Assembly (NCBI GenBank): GCA_002841395.1
Contig: PGZM01000008.1
Location: forward strand, 124,001-188,000
DNA: 64,000 bases
Direction: 5' to 3'
Source of the DNA: Firmicutes bacterium HGW-Firmicutes-9
GTDB taxonomy: Bacteria; Bacillota; Clostridia; Christensenellales; CAG-138
In this document: piece by piece, positions 48,136 to 56,479 of the stretch
Position numbering within the stretch: the first letter of the stretch is position 1
How the letters are laid out: every line of letters starts with the position of its first letter
The notes under the pieces: model-generated
What the model saw: only the letters and a program-made list of their open reading frames with translations
Databases searched by the model: none
What the model was told of the DNA's origin: nothing
Translations under genes and position numbers: made by a program

Positions 48136-49719
48136 CTATTTTTTTTGCTTCTTCAGGTGTTTGACCGCCTGATCGGCGGCGAGCTTGCCCGTGATGATCG
48201 AGACGGGAAGCCCCGCGGGGCTGAATGTCCACATGCCGCATTGATGCACGTCGGGTATGCCGGTTTCGGTCGATTTGGCGATGCTGCCGAACTCATGCAC
48301 GGCGGGCATCGGGTGGTTATAGTGCGCCCAGCCGGTGATCGCGCCGTGGCGGGAGCCAGTTTCGCGCTCGATGGTCATCGGCGTGGAGCAGAGCGCGAAC
48401 TCGACACGATCCGCAAGACCCGGAAGTACGCTGTCTTCCAGCACGCGCAGAATCGTCTCCTGCGCGAGATCCTTGAGCGCCTGATATTCGCCCGCGTCGG
48501 AGAAGACTTTCGTCAGGTCATAGTCAAACAGCGTGCTCACGATAAGCCCAGTCTTGCCTTCGGGCGCGAGGGAAGCATCGCGCAGCGCGGGCACGGAGAT
48601 TTCGAACGTGGTCTTCTCGAGATATTCCACAACCCAGCGTTTCAGTGCATCGATGCCATCAGCAGAAGCCTCTTGCCAGCTTGGCAGCGACGAAAGCCCG
48701 CTCGTGACCGGCGTATAGAAGGCATGTGCGCCGATCGCTTTTTGCGCTTCGTCCGGCGTGAAGCTGGAGCCGATGAACAGCGTGAGGATGGAATCGATGC
48801 CGTGGCTTTTTTGCGCGAGCTCTTTTTTTGCGGCGATTGCTTTCGGCAACTCTTCGCCCAGCGCGCGGTAATACGTGGTTTGATCCGCCGCCCAGACGAG
48901 CTGGCGATAATCGATCTCTGCGCCGTTGGCGAAGACGACCTTGTGTGCGGCGGTGTCGATCTCGACCGCCTCGTGGCCTAAGCGGATTTCGCCGCCGTGG
49001 CTTGTGAGATAGTTCGCAAGCTGGCGTGTCAGCTGTACCGTGCCGCCGACGGGGTAGCGATAGTCGAGATACAGCCCGAAATAGCTCAGCGCAAAGAACG
49101 TCGGCGTGTCGGCAAAGAAGTGCTGACAGATCATGTCGATGAGTTGTTGATTCTGCGTGAACTTCAATAGATACTGCTGCACGGGCTGGTCGAGCTTGCC
49201 TGCTTTTTTGATGTTGACGGAGTATTTGAGCAGCCACGGAAGCAGCGTCTTGGTCAGATACCGCGGGTCCTTCAGCTCCTCTTCCAGAAACAGCGGGTTT
49301 TCGATGCCGTAGAGCACGTCCATATACCGCATGACCTTGACGACCTCTGCGATGATAGCGTCGATGGCGGCGCTCTCCTGCGGGAAGATGGACTTGTACA
49401 AGTCCGCATATTCCGCGAGGCTTTCTTCGCCGGTTAAGCGTACAGAACGGTCTTTGATGCCGATGGTCACGGGGTTTTTGACGAACTCGATGGAGAGCCC
49501 CAGCGAACGAAGAAGCGGCGTGATTACGCCGGAATCCTCCAGCGCGCGGATGCCCGCGTCAAACGCAAAGTCGCGATAGCGGAACGTATCGACGAGGCCG
49601 CCTGTCTTTTCCCAACGCTCGCAAATGAGCGTGGAATAGCCCGCCTTTGCGCAATAGGCCGCTGCGGTTAAGCCCGCGGCGCCGCCACCGACCACGAGTA
49701 CGTCGAATGTTTCGTTCAT
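48136..49719 (-). CDS. FAD-dependent oxidoreductase, carotenoid desaturase/isomerase-like (527 residues)
   Basis: A 527-residue flavoprotein of the phytoene desaturase/CrtISO group. The FAD-binding motif VLVVGGGAAGLTAAAYCAKAGY is at the N-terminus, followed by ICERWEKTGGLVDTFRYRDF. LSYFGLYLDYRYPVGGTVQLTRQLANYL near residue 222 is the second conserved block, and the C-terminal MWTFSPAGLPVSIITGKLAADQAVK closes the FAD site. No carotenoid backbone genes (crtB, crtE) are present, so the substrate may be another polyene or hydrophobic compound. The ATG overlaps the stop of the 619-residue paralogue, and both lie downstream of a TspO-like gene, probably in one operon. Confidence 0.85.
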   Translation of the reverse strand: MNETFDVLVVGGGAAGLTAAAYCAKAGYSTLICERWEKTGGLVDTFRYRDFAFDAGIRALEDSGVITPLLRSLGLSIEFVKNPVTIGIKDRSVRLTGEESLAEYADLYKSIFPQESAAIDAIIAEVVKVMRYMDVLYGIENPLFLEEELKDPRYLTKTLLPWLLKYSVNIKKAGKLDQPVQQYLLKFTQNQQLIDMICQHFFADTPTFFALSYFGLYLDYRYPVGGTVQLTRQLANYLTSHGGEIRLGHEAVEIDTAAHKVVFANGAEIDYRQLVWAADQTTYYRALGEELPKAIAAKKELAQKSHGIDSILTLFIGSSFTPDEAQKAIGAHAFYTPVTSGLSSLPSWQEASADGIDALKRWVVEYLEKTTFEISVPALRDASLAPEGKTGLIVSTLFDYDLTKVFSDAGEYQALKDLAQETILRVLEDSVLPGLADRVEFALCSTPMTIERETGSRHGAITGWAHYNHPMPAVHEFGSIAKSTETGIPDVHQCGMWTFSPAGLPVSIITGKLAADQAVKHLKKQKK

Positions 49720-51575
49720 GCCTGTTCCTCCGTCAAAGATTCGATGATGTGTTTGATTGCAACCGCGGTTCCGCCCTCCAGACGGCGGATGCAGCGGGAT
49801 TCATAGAGTGTGAGCGTTTCTTCCGGCGCGGGCTGCTCGCTGAGCCGTTTTTTCGCGCCAGTGAAGTTTCCGACCGCGACGCGGCGCATGATGCCGGGAA
49901 TATCCGTGCCTTTCGTGCCGCAGCAGGTGGGGTGTTCGCAGAAGCGGCAGCGCATCGCGGCCTGCATGATGCCGCGCGTATTTTCCGGCTCGTCGGCGTA
50001 GAGCTGCTCCGCCGTAAACGGAACCGGCAGCTGGCGCACGAAATTCTTTTGATCCTTGTCGTAGACGAACGGAGCAATCCCGCGCTTTTTGAGAATCGTG
50101 TTCGCGGCGGATAGCCCGCTCGTGGTGACGGTCGGCGTGCCCGTGCCCATCACGGTCGACTCGCCGCAGTAGAAGAGGTTGTCCCATTCGCTCTTGGTGT
50201 GCAGTCGCTTGAACATGTGCTGTCCAAGCATCTGCTTCGGCCCCGCGACCGCACCGCCGTTTTTCATCGTGTAGCGTTCGATGGTGCGCGGGGTGGAAAG
50301 CTCCGCGTGCCGCACGCCCGCGGAAAAGCCGGGGAAGCGCCGCTCCAGAACGGAGATCAGCCGCTGCTGCTCCGCGGCCTTGAGGCGCTTGTATGTCTCT
50401 TTGTCCGCACCTGCCCACGGCTGGAACGTCGGCCCGATGGCGATGACGGTATGCACGTCGTCCGGGCAGATCGAGCGGTCGTCCAGGCTGAAGGTGTACA
50501 TCGTGATCTCGCTGTCGTCGATCTGTTCGGGATTGCCGACCAGCATCTCGACGGGAGACGTATCCGCGGTGATCACCGCGCGATCCACCTCGGTGTAGAG
50601 CACGACGCTGGGATACGTCGGAACAAGGCTCTTCGCCCAGTCGCGCCGTTTTTTGCTTGAATATTTCGGATCGATCAGTTTCTCGTAGAGATTCCAAACC
50701 GTGCCAGAGTAGACGATGTCGTCTGCCATCAGGCGTGTTCCATCGTCTAGCAGCACGCCGGAGGGTTTATTGTTGTTAAACAGGATCGAGACGACTTCGC
50801 GGCCGAGAACCAAATCTCCGCCGTGTTCCTCAATCGCCTTTTCCAGCTTGCCCGGCAAAAAGAGCGTGGAGCCCGCGGGATACCAGCTGCCGCCGACGTG
50901 GTTGTCCACGAACATGACGGCGGCGAGCACGGCGGGCGCTTCCTCAACCGTCGCGTAGCAATAGGTGGAGGTGAGCTTATCGAAAAAGTTGAAGATCGCA
51001 GGATCGGTAAAGTATCGTTGTAGCAGCGATTTTGCGCTCTTGTTGAGCAGCGTTAAAAAGCGGATGTACGAGACCGGATGCCGCAGCATGCCCTTTAGTC
51101 CGTCTTTCGGCGGCGTTTCGTCCGCTGTGGTATAGCTCGGAGATTCGACCATGACGTGCCGATAGATCGTCGACATGTCGCGATAAAACCGCTTGATCTG
51201 CTGTTTCTGCGTCGGGAACACACGCGCAAGCTCTTCGGAAAACTGCTCGACGTCCGGATAAAACCGCACGCGATGCCCGTCGTAATTGACCACGTACAGC
51301 AGGTCGTGCTTGAGCACGTCGATCGGCTCTTCGAGGCAGTTCATCACGAACCGGTGCGCGTTGAACCCGTGCTCGCCGAAGCCGTAGAGCATCGCGGAAC
51401 CCTGATCAAAGGTCGTGTCCCCGCGCCGGAAGATGCCGCAGCATCCGCCCGGCTGGTCGCTTTTGTCTACAACCGCAACGCGGAGTCCCTTTTTGGCGAG
51501 CAGGCTCGCAGCCGTTAAGCCGGAGAGCCCGCCGCCGATGATGATTGCGTCATAATGATCTTGTTGATAACCCAT
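49716..51575 (-). CDS. FAD-dependent desaturase-like oxidoreductase with C-terminal Fe-S-type domain
   Basis: A 619-residue paralogue of the neighbouring flavoprotein. FAD-binding motif IIIGGGLSGLTAASLLAKKGL at the N-terminus, then VVDKSDQPGGCCGIF. A desaturase-type core extends to about residue 500 (GTGTPTVTTSGLSAANTIL). Unlike its partner it carries about 110 further residues with a Cys cluster, CRFCEHPTCC, then GTDIPGIMRRVAVGNFTGAKKRL. This matches the N-terminal iron-sulfur domain of dihydropyrimidine dehydrogenase and glutamate synthase small subunit, although the Cys pattern is not identical. It suggests direct electron transfer between an Fe-S cluster and FAD. It overlaps the 527-residue gene by 4 bases. 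Confidence 0.83.
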   Translation of the reverse strand: MGYQQDHYDAIIIGGGLSGLTAASLLAKKGLRVAVVDKSDQPGGCCGIFRRGDTTFDQGSAMLYGFGEHGFNAHRFVMNCLEEPIDVLKHDLLYVVNYDGHRVRFYPDVEQFSEELARVFPTQKQQIKRFYRDMSTIYRHVMVESPSYTTADETPPKDGLKGMLRHPVSYIRFLTLLNKSAKSLLQRYFTDPAIFNFFDKLTSTYCYATVEEAPAVLAAVMFVDNHVGGSWYPAGSTLFLPGKLEKAIEEHGGDLVLGREVVSILFNNNKPSGVLLDDGTRLMADDIVYSGTVWNLYEKLIDPKYSSKKRRDWAKSLVPTYPSVVLYTEVDRAVITADTSPVEMLVGNPEQIDDSEITMYTFSLDDRSICPDDVHTVIAIGPTFQPWAGADKETYKRLKAAEQQRLISVLERRFPGFSAGVRHAELSTPRTIERYTMKNGGAVAGPKQMLGQHMFKRLHTKSEWDNLFYCGESTVMGTGTPTVTTSGLSAANTILKKRGIAPFVYDKDQKNFVRQLPVPFTAEQLYADEPENTRGIMQAAMRCRFCEHPTCCGTKGTDIPGIMRRVAVGNFTGAKKRLSEQPAPEETLTLYESRCIRRLEGGTAVAIKHIIESLTEEQA

Positions 51576-51593
51576 AGCACCTGCCAGATGTAT

Positions 51594-52400
51594 TTATTTT
51601 TTTGCCGCTTTCGCTTTTTGAACGATCAAAACGACGATTGTCGCAACGAACGCCGCGAGCAGCACGATCAGCGTCGTGATCACGCCGGGGTATTTGCCCG
51701 CAAATCCGGCGGGTGAGAGGTGGTTATTGAGGATGTTGCCGTATGCCCAGATGAGCACGAGCGCATAGGGGATATCGCGGAATTTCAGCGCGGTTAGGAT
51801 GCCGATGACGGCGCCGACGATGAGGATGATGATCGTCCAGACCGCTTCGCTGAGTCCCAGCCCGCCGAAACCGTTTCCAACGAGTAAGGCGGTTGCGCCC
51901 GCGATGGTGGCGATGGTGATCCAGCCGAAATAGACGGAGAACGGCAGGCGCACAAACCATTTTTCTTTGGTGGTCAGCGGTTCATGCCGCTGAATGATCA
52001 CGCGCATGTAAATCATCGCGAGCAGGAACAGCGCGAGCAGGATAAACGAGATCGCGAGCAGTCCATAGTGCCAGGCGAGCACCCAGCTCAGGTTTAGAAT
52101 GCTGCTGATGATAAAGAGGATGCCGGTGCGGTGAATCAGCGTTGCGTTGCAGGTTTCGCCGCGCTTATGAAACACGCCGAGCAGATACAACGTATAGCCG
52201 AAGACGAGCAGGTAGATCACGCCCCAGATCGCGAAGGTCAGCGGCGCGGGAACAAACAGGTTTGGATACCGGTCGGAGACTTCTTTCGGGGTCACGCCGT
52301 TGATCGGCAGAATCGACGAAAGCGCGTTGACGGTGAGCATCGCGATAAACGCGAGCAGAACAAACCACTTGATAGACTTGCATACTTTTTGCGATTCCAT
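51594..52400 (-). CDS. TspO/MBR-like tryptophan-rich membrane protein
   Basis: A 268-residue integral membrane protein with about seven hydrophobic segments. The N-terminal half resembles TspO/peripheral benzodiazepine receptor-like proteins (FVPAPLTFAIWGVIYLLVFGYTLY near residue 55, then LNLSWVLAWHYG near 105). A longer C-terminal part follows with LRLPFSVYFGWITIATIAG-type helices. Such longer forms are annotated as tryptophan-rich sensory proteins. In Rhodobacter, TspO is linked to carotenoid and porphyrin regulation, and here two carotenoid-desaturase-like genes follow 18 bases downstream. The ATG has AAAGGAGA. Ligand unknown. Confidence 0.8.
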   Translation of the reverse strand: MESQKVCKSIKWFVLLAFIAMLTVNALSSILPINGVTPKEVSDRYPNLFVPAPLTFAIWGVIYLLVFGYTLYLLGVFHKRGETCNATLIHRTGILFIISSILNLSWVLAWHYGLLAISFILLALFLLAMIYMRVIIQRHEPLTTKEKWFVRLPFSVYFGWITIATIAGATALLVGNGFGGLGLSEAVWTIIILIVGAVIGILTALKFRDIPYALVLIWAYGNILNNHLSPAGFAGKYPGVITTLIVLLAAFVATIVVLIVQKAKAAKK

Positions 52401-52441
52401 ACTGAGTAGTCTCCTTTTCTATTAATTGATGTTTAGATTTA

Positions 52442-53695
52442 TTACAGTGTGAAGTAATATGAGTTCAGCAGATAATCCTGCTGATACTTCAGCGAAAGAC
52501 GATACAGAAGCCGCTTCACCTGTTCCAGTTTAGCGCTGCCGCGCAGATAGTCGTCCCGCAGGGTTTGATAGCGCTTCGTCTCCGCAGGAGTCGCCACATC
52601 GGAACAATATCCCCAAACGTGCTCCAGCGCGTTGACGGCGCGGCCTTTGTCCTCCGGCAAAGCCAGCGCACGCTCGACGATCTGGTAAAACAAGATCGCG
52701 TTGTCGCCCTGCTTATCCTTCAGCATCTCGCGAATCGCCTGATAATCGCTCGGCGAACGCTCCAGAACGCTGTATTTATAGCGTCCCCACTCGGTTTCGA
52801 GCAGGTGCTGGTTGGGTGAAGTGGTGCAGAGCACGCATTTCACGGCGGATCTATTTTTGTCCTTCACTTCCAACATAATATCGGGTGCGGGCGTGTGCAA
52901 TCCGTGACAATAGTCCAAAAACGGGTCGATATAGATCGTGTCGGAATGCGCGCCGCGCGTTTTGGTCGGGTGCTGCTGGGAATAGTGCGTTTTTTGCGCG
53001 CCGTCGCGCTCGCGCCACGTTTCGCCGCACAGATCGATCCAGTCCGCGTCGCTCTTTGTTTCGGTTGCTGGATTGATCGCGTTGTGCAGGTTGTCGTAAA
53101 CCGCAGGTGCGCCGATTCTATGGCAAAGCTCCAGCACCTCGTCAATATGGAAGATGCTGCCGTCGTTTTCCAGAATCAGGCGTTTGGTGATCGTCTCCGG
53201 CAGATCGCGATAAACCTCTGCAAAGCGATCCATCGCGAGAGCGGGCTCGCCGTATTTTCCGCCGACGTGGAGGATGATCTTGTGCGTCGCGTCAAGATGC
53301 AGCAGGTCGAGAAACCGCGCGTGATACGAAAGGTCCTCGATGGCGCGGCGGACGACGTCCGCATCCTGCGAGTTGAGCACCGTATATTGCCCGGGATGCA
53401 TGGAAACACGCATGCCGCTCGATTTGATTTTTTGTGCAACGGAGGTTAGGCGATCTTTGTGCGCGCTGTCCCAGGGCAGCGAAGACGCGAGGCTGGAACC
53501 AAACGGCACGATATCGGAACTGATGCGGTAGAAGGGGATTTGATTGGCGATGTTGTAGTCGATCATCCGCTCAAGAGCGGCAAAATTCTCGCCCGCGAGC
53601 GCAAGCAATCGCTTTGGCGTGGCGTTTATTTGCATACAGGTTTTGATTTGCGCGCCTTCGAGCGCAACGGTAAGGCATGCATAACCGATTCTCAT
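52442..53695 (-). CDS. uvsE: UV DNA damage endonuclease UvsE/UvdE
   Basis: A 417-residue endonuclease that nicks DNA 5' of UV photoproducts, starting an alternative excision repair. The N-terminal MRIGYACLTV, the TIM-barrel segments FYRISSDIVPFGS near residue 55, SMHPGQYTVLNS near 100, LHVGGKYGEPALA near 142 and LENDGSIFHIDEVL near 175 contain the metal-binding His and Glu residues. VYDNLHNAINP and DIMLEVKDK near 275 complete the site. The C-terminal 110 residues are an extra helical part. A TTGCGC/TATAAT promoter lies about 60 bases upstream. It is divergent from the Nudix gene and seems monocistronic. Confidence 0.94.
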   Translation of the reverse strand: MRIGYACLTVALEGAQIKTCMQINATPKRLLALAGENFAALERMIDYNIANQIPFYRISSDIVPFGSSLASSLPWDSAHKDRLTSVAQKIKSSGMRVSMHPGQYTVLNSQDADVVRRAIEDLSYHARFLDLLHLDATHKIILHVGGKYGEPALAMDRFAEVYRDLPETITKRLILENDGSIFHIDEVLELCHRIGAPAVYDNLHNAINPATETKSDADWIDLCGETWRERDGAQKTHYSQQHPTKTRGAHSDTIYIDPFLDYCHGLHTPAPDIMLEVKDKNRSAVKCVLCTTSPNQHLLETEWGRYKYSVLERSPSDYQAIREMLKDKQGDNAILFYQIVERALALPEDKGRAVNALEHVWGYCSDVATPAETKRYQTLRDDYLRGSAKLEQVKRLLYRLSLKYQQDYLLNSYYFTL

Positions 53696-53750
53696 ATGCG
53701 TTCTGCCTTCCTATAGGGTTCGTTGCTAATTAGAAATTGCTACTAGTTTT

Positions 53751-53779
53751 ATTATAAAGAATACGGTTTGCGTGCGCAA
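53751..53779 (-). promoter_or_regulatory. uvsE promoter
   Basis: Minus strand TTGCGC (53774-53779), exactly 17 bases, TATAAT (53751-53756). Confidence 0.7.
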
Positions 53780-53826
53780 CAAAAAATACACAATCAACAG
53801 ATGTGCTGATCGTGCAAAAAACGTGA

Positions 53827-53832
53827 TACAAT
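53827..53832 (+). promoter_or_regulatory. -10 box of the Nudix gene
   Basis: TACAAT in GTGATACAATCAC, about 30 bases before the chosen ATG at 53864. The -35 is weak. Confidence 0.35.
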
Positions 53833-53863
53833 CACAGGAACAAGAATGAAACGGAGAGAGTAC

Positions 53864-54442
53864 ATGGTGCAACAGGACAAAGATTTGATCGAAGAAGCGG
53901 TTTCTTCGGAGGAGATATATAAAGGAAAGATTGTGCATTTATTTTGCGACACCGTGCGTCTGCCCAACGGCAAAGAGGCCACGCGAGAGGTGATTCGCCA
54001 TGTGGGCGCGGCGGCGGTCGTGCCGCTGACGGACGAGGGAAACGTCATCCTCGTGCGGCAATATCGCTATCCCTTTTCGCAGGTGATGCTGGAGATTCCC
54101 GCGGGCAAGCTCGACATCGGCGAAGACCCGATCGATTGCGCCAAACGCGAATTGATTGAAGAAACAGGCTATGACGCAAAGGAGTTTGTGCATCTGGGCG
54201 CGTTCTATCCGTCGGTTGCGATGCTGAACGAGGTGATTCACCTGTTTTTAGCCAAGAACATGACACTCTGTGAAACAAATCTCGACGAGGACGAGTTTTT
54301 GCATGTAGAGCAGCGTCCGCTCGGCGAGGTTGTGGAAGCTGTCATGCGCGGCGAAATCCCGGACGGAAAGACGCAAACCGCGATTCTTAAGGCATACTAT
54401 CTGCTCAACGGCGATGTTACTCCCGATAAGCAGCCCGAATGA
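53864..54442 (+). CDS. Nudix hydrolase, ADP-ribose pyrophosphatase-like
   Basis: A 192-residue Nudix enzyme. The Nudix box GKLDIGEDPIDCAKRELIEE continues into TGYD near residues 85-107 with all catalytic Glu residues (GX5EX7REUXEEXGU). The preceding VPLTDEGNVILVRQYRYPF and the following LGAFYPSVAMLNEVIHLF are typical of the ADP-ribose pyrophosphatase (NudF) subgroup, which splits ADP-ribose to AMP and ribose 5-phosphate. The ATG at 53864 has GGAGAG at the right distance; an ATG at 53846 would add six residues. Its 3' end overlaps the convergent GntR gene by 26 bases. Confidence 0.92.
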   Translation: MVQQDKDLIEEAVSSEEIYKGKIVHLFCDTVRLPNGKEATREVIRHVGAAAVVPLTDEGNVILVRQYRYPFSQVMLEIPAGKLDIGEDPIDCAKRELIEETGYDAKEFVHLGAFYPSVAMLNEVIHLFLAKNMTLCETNLDEDEFLHVEQRPLGEVVEAVMRGEIPDGKTQTAILKAYYLLNGDVTPDKQPE

Positions 54443-54794
54443 ATGCGATGATCTCCTGCTCGCTGATGCCGAGAGACTTGTAGTATTCGATGTCTTTTCT
54501 GAGTTTTTCGAGCGCCATTTCGTTTCGCTTCTCCATGCGCTGGCTATGGCTAAAGGGCGCTACAAAGCACCCCCGTCCAACCATAGAGTGGATGAAGCCT
54601 GCGCGCTCCAACTCCTCCCACGCTTTTTTTACCGTGATGACGCTGATTTGCAGCTCTTTTGCAACCGTGCGAATGGGCGGCAGGTAATCGCCCTCCGCCA
54701 ACTGCCCCAGAAGAATCTGGGAGGACAGTTGGTCGAAGAGCTGCTGATAGATGGGTTTGTCTGAAGTTGTCGAAATGACAATATCAAGCGCCAT
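54417..54794 (-). CDS. GntR-family regulator, YtrA subfamily
   Basis: A 125-residue regulator with an N-terminal winged helix (DKPIYQQLFDQLSSQILLG, then YLPPIRTVAKELQISVITVKKAWEELE). The C-terminus is short and helical instead of a large ligand domain, as in YtrA, which controls ABC transporters in Bacillus and Staphylococcus. It is the last gene of an ATPase-permease-regulator operon, and its ATG overlaps the permease stop. A palindrome over the operon promoter is the likely operator. The start at 54794 was chosen over an upstream ATG because the first 27 residues of the longer form are atypical. Confidence 0.9.
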   Translation of the reverse strand: MALDIVISTTSDKPIYQQLFDQLSSQILLGQLAEGDYLPPIRTVAKELQISVITVKKAWEELERAGFIHSMVGRGCFVAPFSHSQRMEKRNEMALEKLRKDIEYYKSLGISEQEIIAFIRAAYRE

Positions 54795-55441
54795 TATAGA
54801 TTCACCTTGCTGAACCGTTTGATGGAAATCCGGATCGAAATCCAGGTAAGTAGCGCAAACACGGCGATTCCGCACAGCAGAACGGGGATTTGCGAAACGA
54901 GAGCCGTCTTGCTGATGCCATCCAGCACACGGGTGACGGCCGGAACCGTGACCACCATCACCTCTATTGCGCCGGCAAACAGCATGATCGCCGTGATGGC
55001 AACGATGAGCGGGATGGCGAGTTTGTAGCCCGTTTTATAGTGCATCGGGAAGAAGACGATGTTAAACACGCCATACATCACAAACACGCAACCGATATAG
55101 GCAACGTTGGTGTCGATAAAGAAGTTTGGCGAATGGTAGAGGGCGATGTTCAGCGCCGCAAAAACGGCGATCACCGCGATCTGTGCCACTTCCAGAATGG
55201 CAAAGGCGAGCACTCTTGCGGACACGGCGTCGCTTTTGCGAATCGGCAGCAGCATGGTAAATTCCGTGTCTTTTTGCGCTTTTGCGGACTGGATGATGTT
55301 CGGCAGCGCGATGAAGATCAGGTACATCGGGGCGATAAAGAACACCCAGTGCGGAATGAGCAGCAATACGCCAAACAGCATAAACAGAAAATAGTACGGA
55401 TTGATAACGAGACTAAATTCTTTTCTCAATAAGTTACGCAT
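54794..55441 (-). CDS. ABC-2 type transporter permease
   Basis: A 215-residue membrane protein with six hydrophobic segments, of the type paired with YtrB-like ATPases. The N-terminal MRNLLRKEFSLVINPYYFLF and SAKAQKDTEFTMLLPIRKSDAV are typical of this permease group. The start overlaps the end of the ATPase gene by 8 bases and the stop overlaps the GntR start. The complex may export a peptide, antibiotic or lipid. The cargo is unknown. The composition of this three-gene unit is somewhat more AT-rich than its surroundings. Confidence 0.85.
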   Translation of the reverse strand: MRNLLRKEFSLVINPYYFLFMLFGVLLLIPHWVFFIAPMYLIFIALPNIIQSAKAQKDTEFTMLLPIRKSDAVSARVLAFAILEVAQIAVIAVFAALNIALYHSPNFFIDTNVAYIGCVFVMYGVFNIVFFPMHYKTGYKLAIPLIVAITAIMLFAGAIEVMVVTVPAVTRVLDGISKTALVSQIPVLLCGIAVFALLTWISIRISIKRFSKVNL

Positions 55442-56288
55442 GGCGGCTCTCCTTTCGCGCATGATAGATCATAATATCGTCCAGTGTCGGCTTTTCGACG
55501 GTGACGGTGTCGTGCTCGGTCAAATCAGTGGTTTTGATCATCCCCGAAAAACCGAACGCATTTTCCTTGGTCGAGATCAGCCTGGACTGAATGCCGGGCA
55601 GCTGCGCCGCCGTGCCTTTGACAATGCGATACGATTCGAGGAATCCGTCCTTGTCGCGGCTGGCTACGATTTTGCCGTTTTCGATATAGGTGATGAAGTC
55701 GGCGCATTTTTCCAGATCGCTCGTAATATGCGTGGAAAACAGGATGCTGACTTCGCCGGGTTCGATCAACTCCTGAAACAGGGTCAGCAGGTCGTCCCTC
55801 GCGACGGGGTCCAGCCCGCTCGTAGGCTCGTCGAGAATCAACAGCGTTGCGTGATGCGACATGGAGAGCGCGAGGGAATATTTAATCCGCATACCGTCGG
55901 ACAACTCCGCCGGGCGTTTGCTCTCATCGATATCAAACCGTTTGATGTAGGATTGATACAGCTCTTCGTCCCAGTTCTCATAAAAACGGCGCACGACGCT
56001 GGTGATCGTCTTGATCTTGGTTTTGGAGTAGAAGTCCACGCCGCCGAGAGAGACGCCGATCTTTTGCTTAGCATCCCGTTCGCTCGCAAAAAAGTCGGTT
56101 CCAAACAGCTCTACGCTGCCGCCGTCTTTTGCGGTTAGACCCAGCATGCATTTCAGCGTCGTCGTTTTGCCGGCGCCGTTCGGGCCGATGAAGCCCATGA
56201 TGTAGCCCGCTTCCAGCGAAAACGATACGTCCTTGAGTTCAAACGAACGATAGCGCTTGCTCAAGTGGTCTATCTTTAACAGTTCCAT
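55434..56288 (-). CDS. ABC transporter ATP-binding protein
   Basis: A 284-residue ABC ATPase: Walker A GPNGAGKTTTLKCMLG near residue 38, signature LSDGMRIKYSLALSMSH near 134 (LSDGM in place of LSGGQ), Walker B LLILDEPTSGLD near 154 and the switch His in FSTHITSDLEKC near 190. The extra C-terminal 70 residues occur in ATPases that pair with ABC-2 exporters. The ATG at 56288 has GAGGAAA upstream; an in-frame ATG further up adds residues that cross the promoter. First gene of a GntR-controlled operon. Confidence 0.92.
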   Translation of the reverse strand: MELLKIDHLSKRYRSFELKDVSFSLEAGYIMGFIGPNGAGKTTTLKCMLGLTAKDGGSVELFGTDFFASERDAKQKIGVSLGGVDFYSKTKIKTITSVVRRFYENWDEELYQSYIKRFDIDESKRPAELSDGMRIKYSLALSMSHHATLLILDEPTSGLDPVARDDLLTLFQELIEPGEVSILFSTHITSDLEKCADFITYIENGKIVASRDKDGFLESYRIVKGTAAQLPGIQSRLISTKENAFGFSGMIKTTDLTEHDTVTVEKPTLDDIMIYHARKESRHA

Positions 56289-56319
56289 TGGTTTCCTCCT
56301 GTGATGATGTTTCAATTGA

Positions 56320-56348
56320 ATATTGTGCATATACAACATACACAATAT
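56320..56348. promoter_or_regulatory. Probable GntR operator over the ABC operon promoter
   Basis: ATATTGTG (56320-56327) and CACAATAT (56341-56348) form a perfect 8-bp inverted repeat with a 13-base AT-rich centre, extending inward to a near-palindrome TTGTGCAT/ATACACAA. It lies about 30 bases before the ATPase ATG. Confidence 0.65.
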
Positions 56349-56436
56349 AACACCCGAATATCCGGCTGTCAACACAGAATCAGTCGAATAGTTCAATATA
56401 TTTTTATGTTCTCAAAACTGAGCAGCGTTTTACGGC

Positions 56437-56467
56437 ACAAAAAAAGAGAGCGGCGTACCGCTCTCTC
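56437..56467 (-). terminator. Terminator of lgt
   Basis: AGAGAGCGG (56445-56453) and CCGCTCTCT (56458-56466) with loop CGTA; seven T follow on the minus strand. Confidence 0.85.
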
Positions 56468-56479
56468 TGACGTTTCTTT

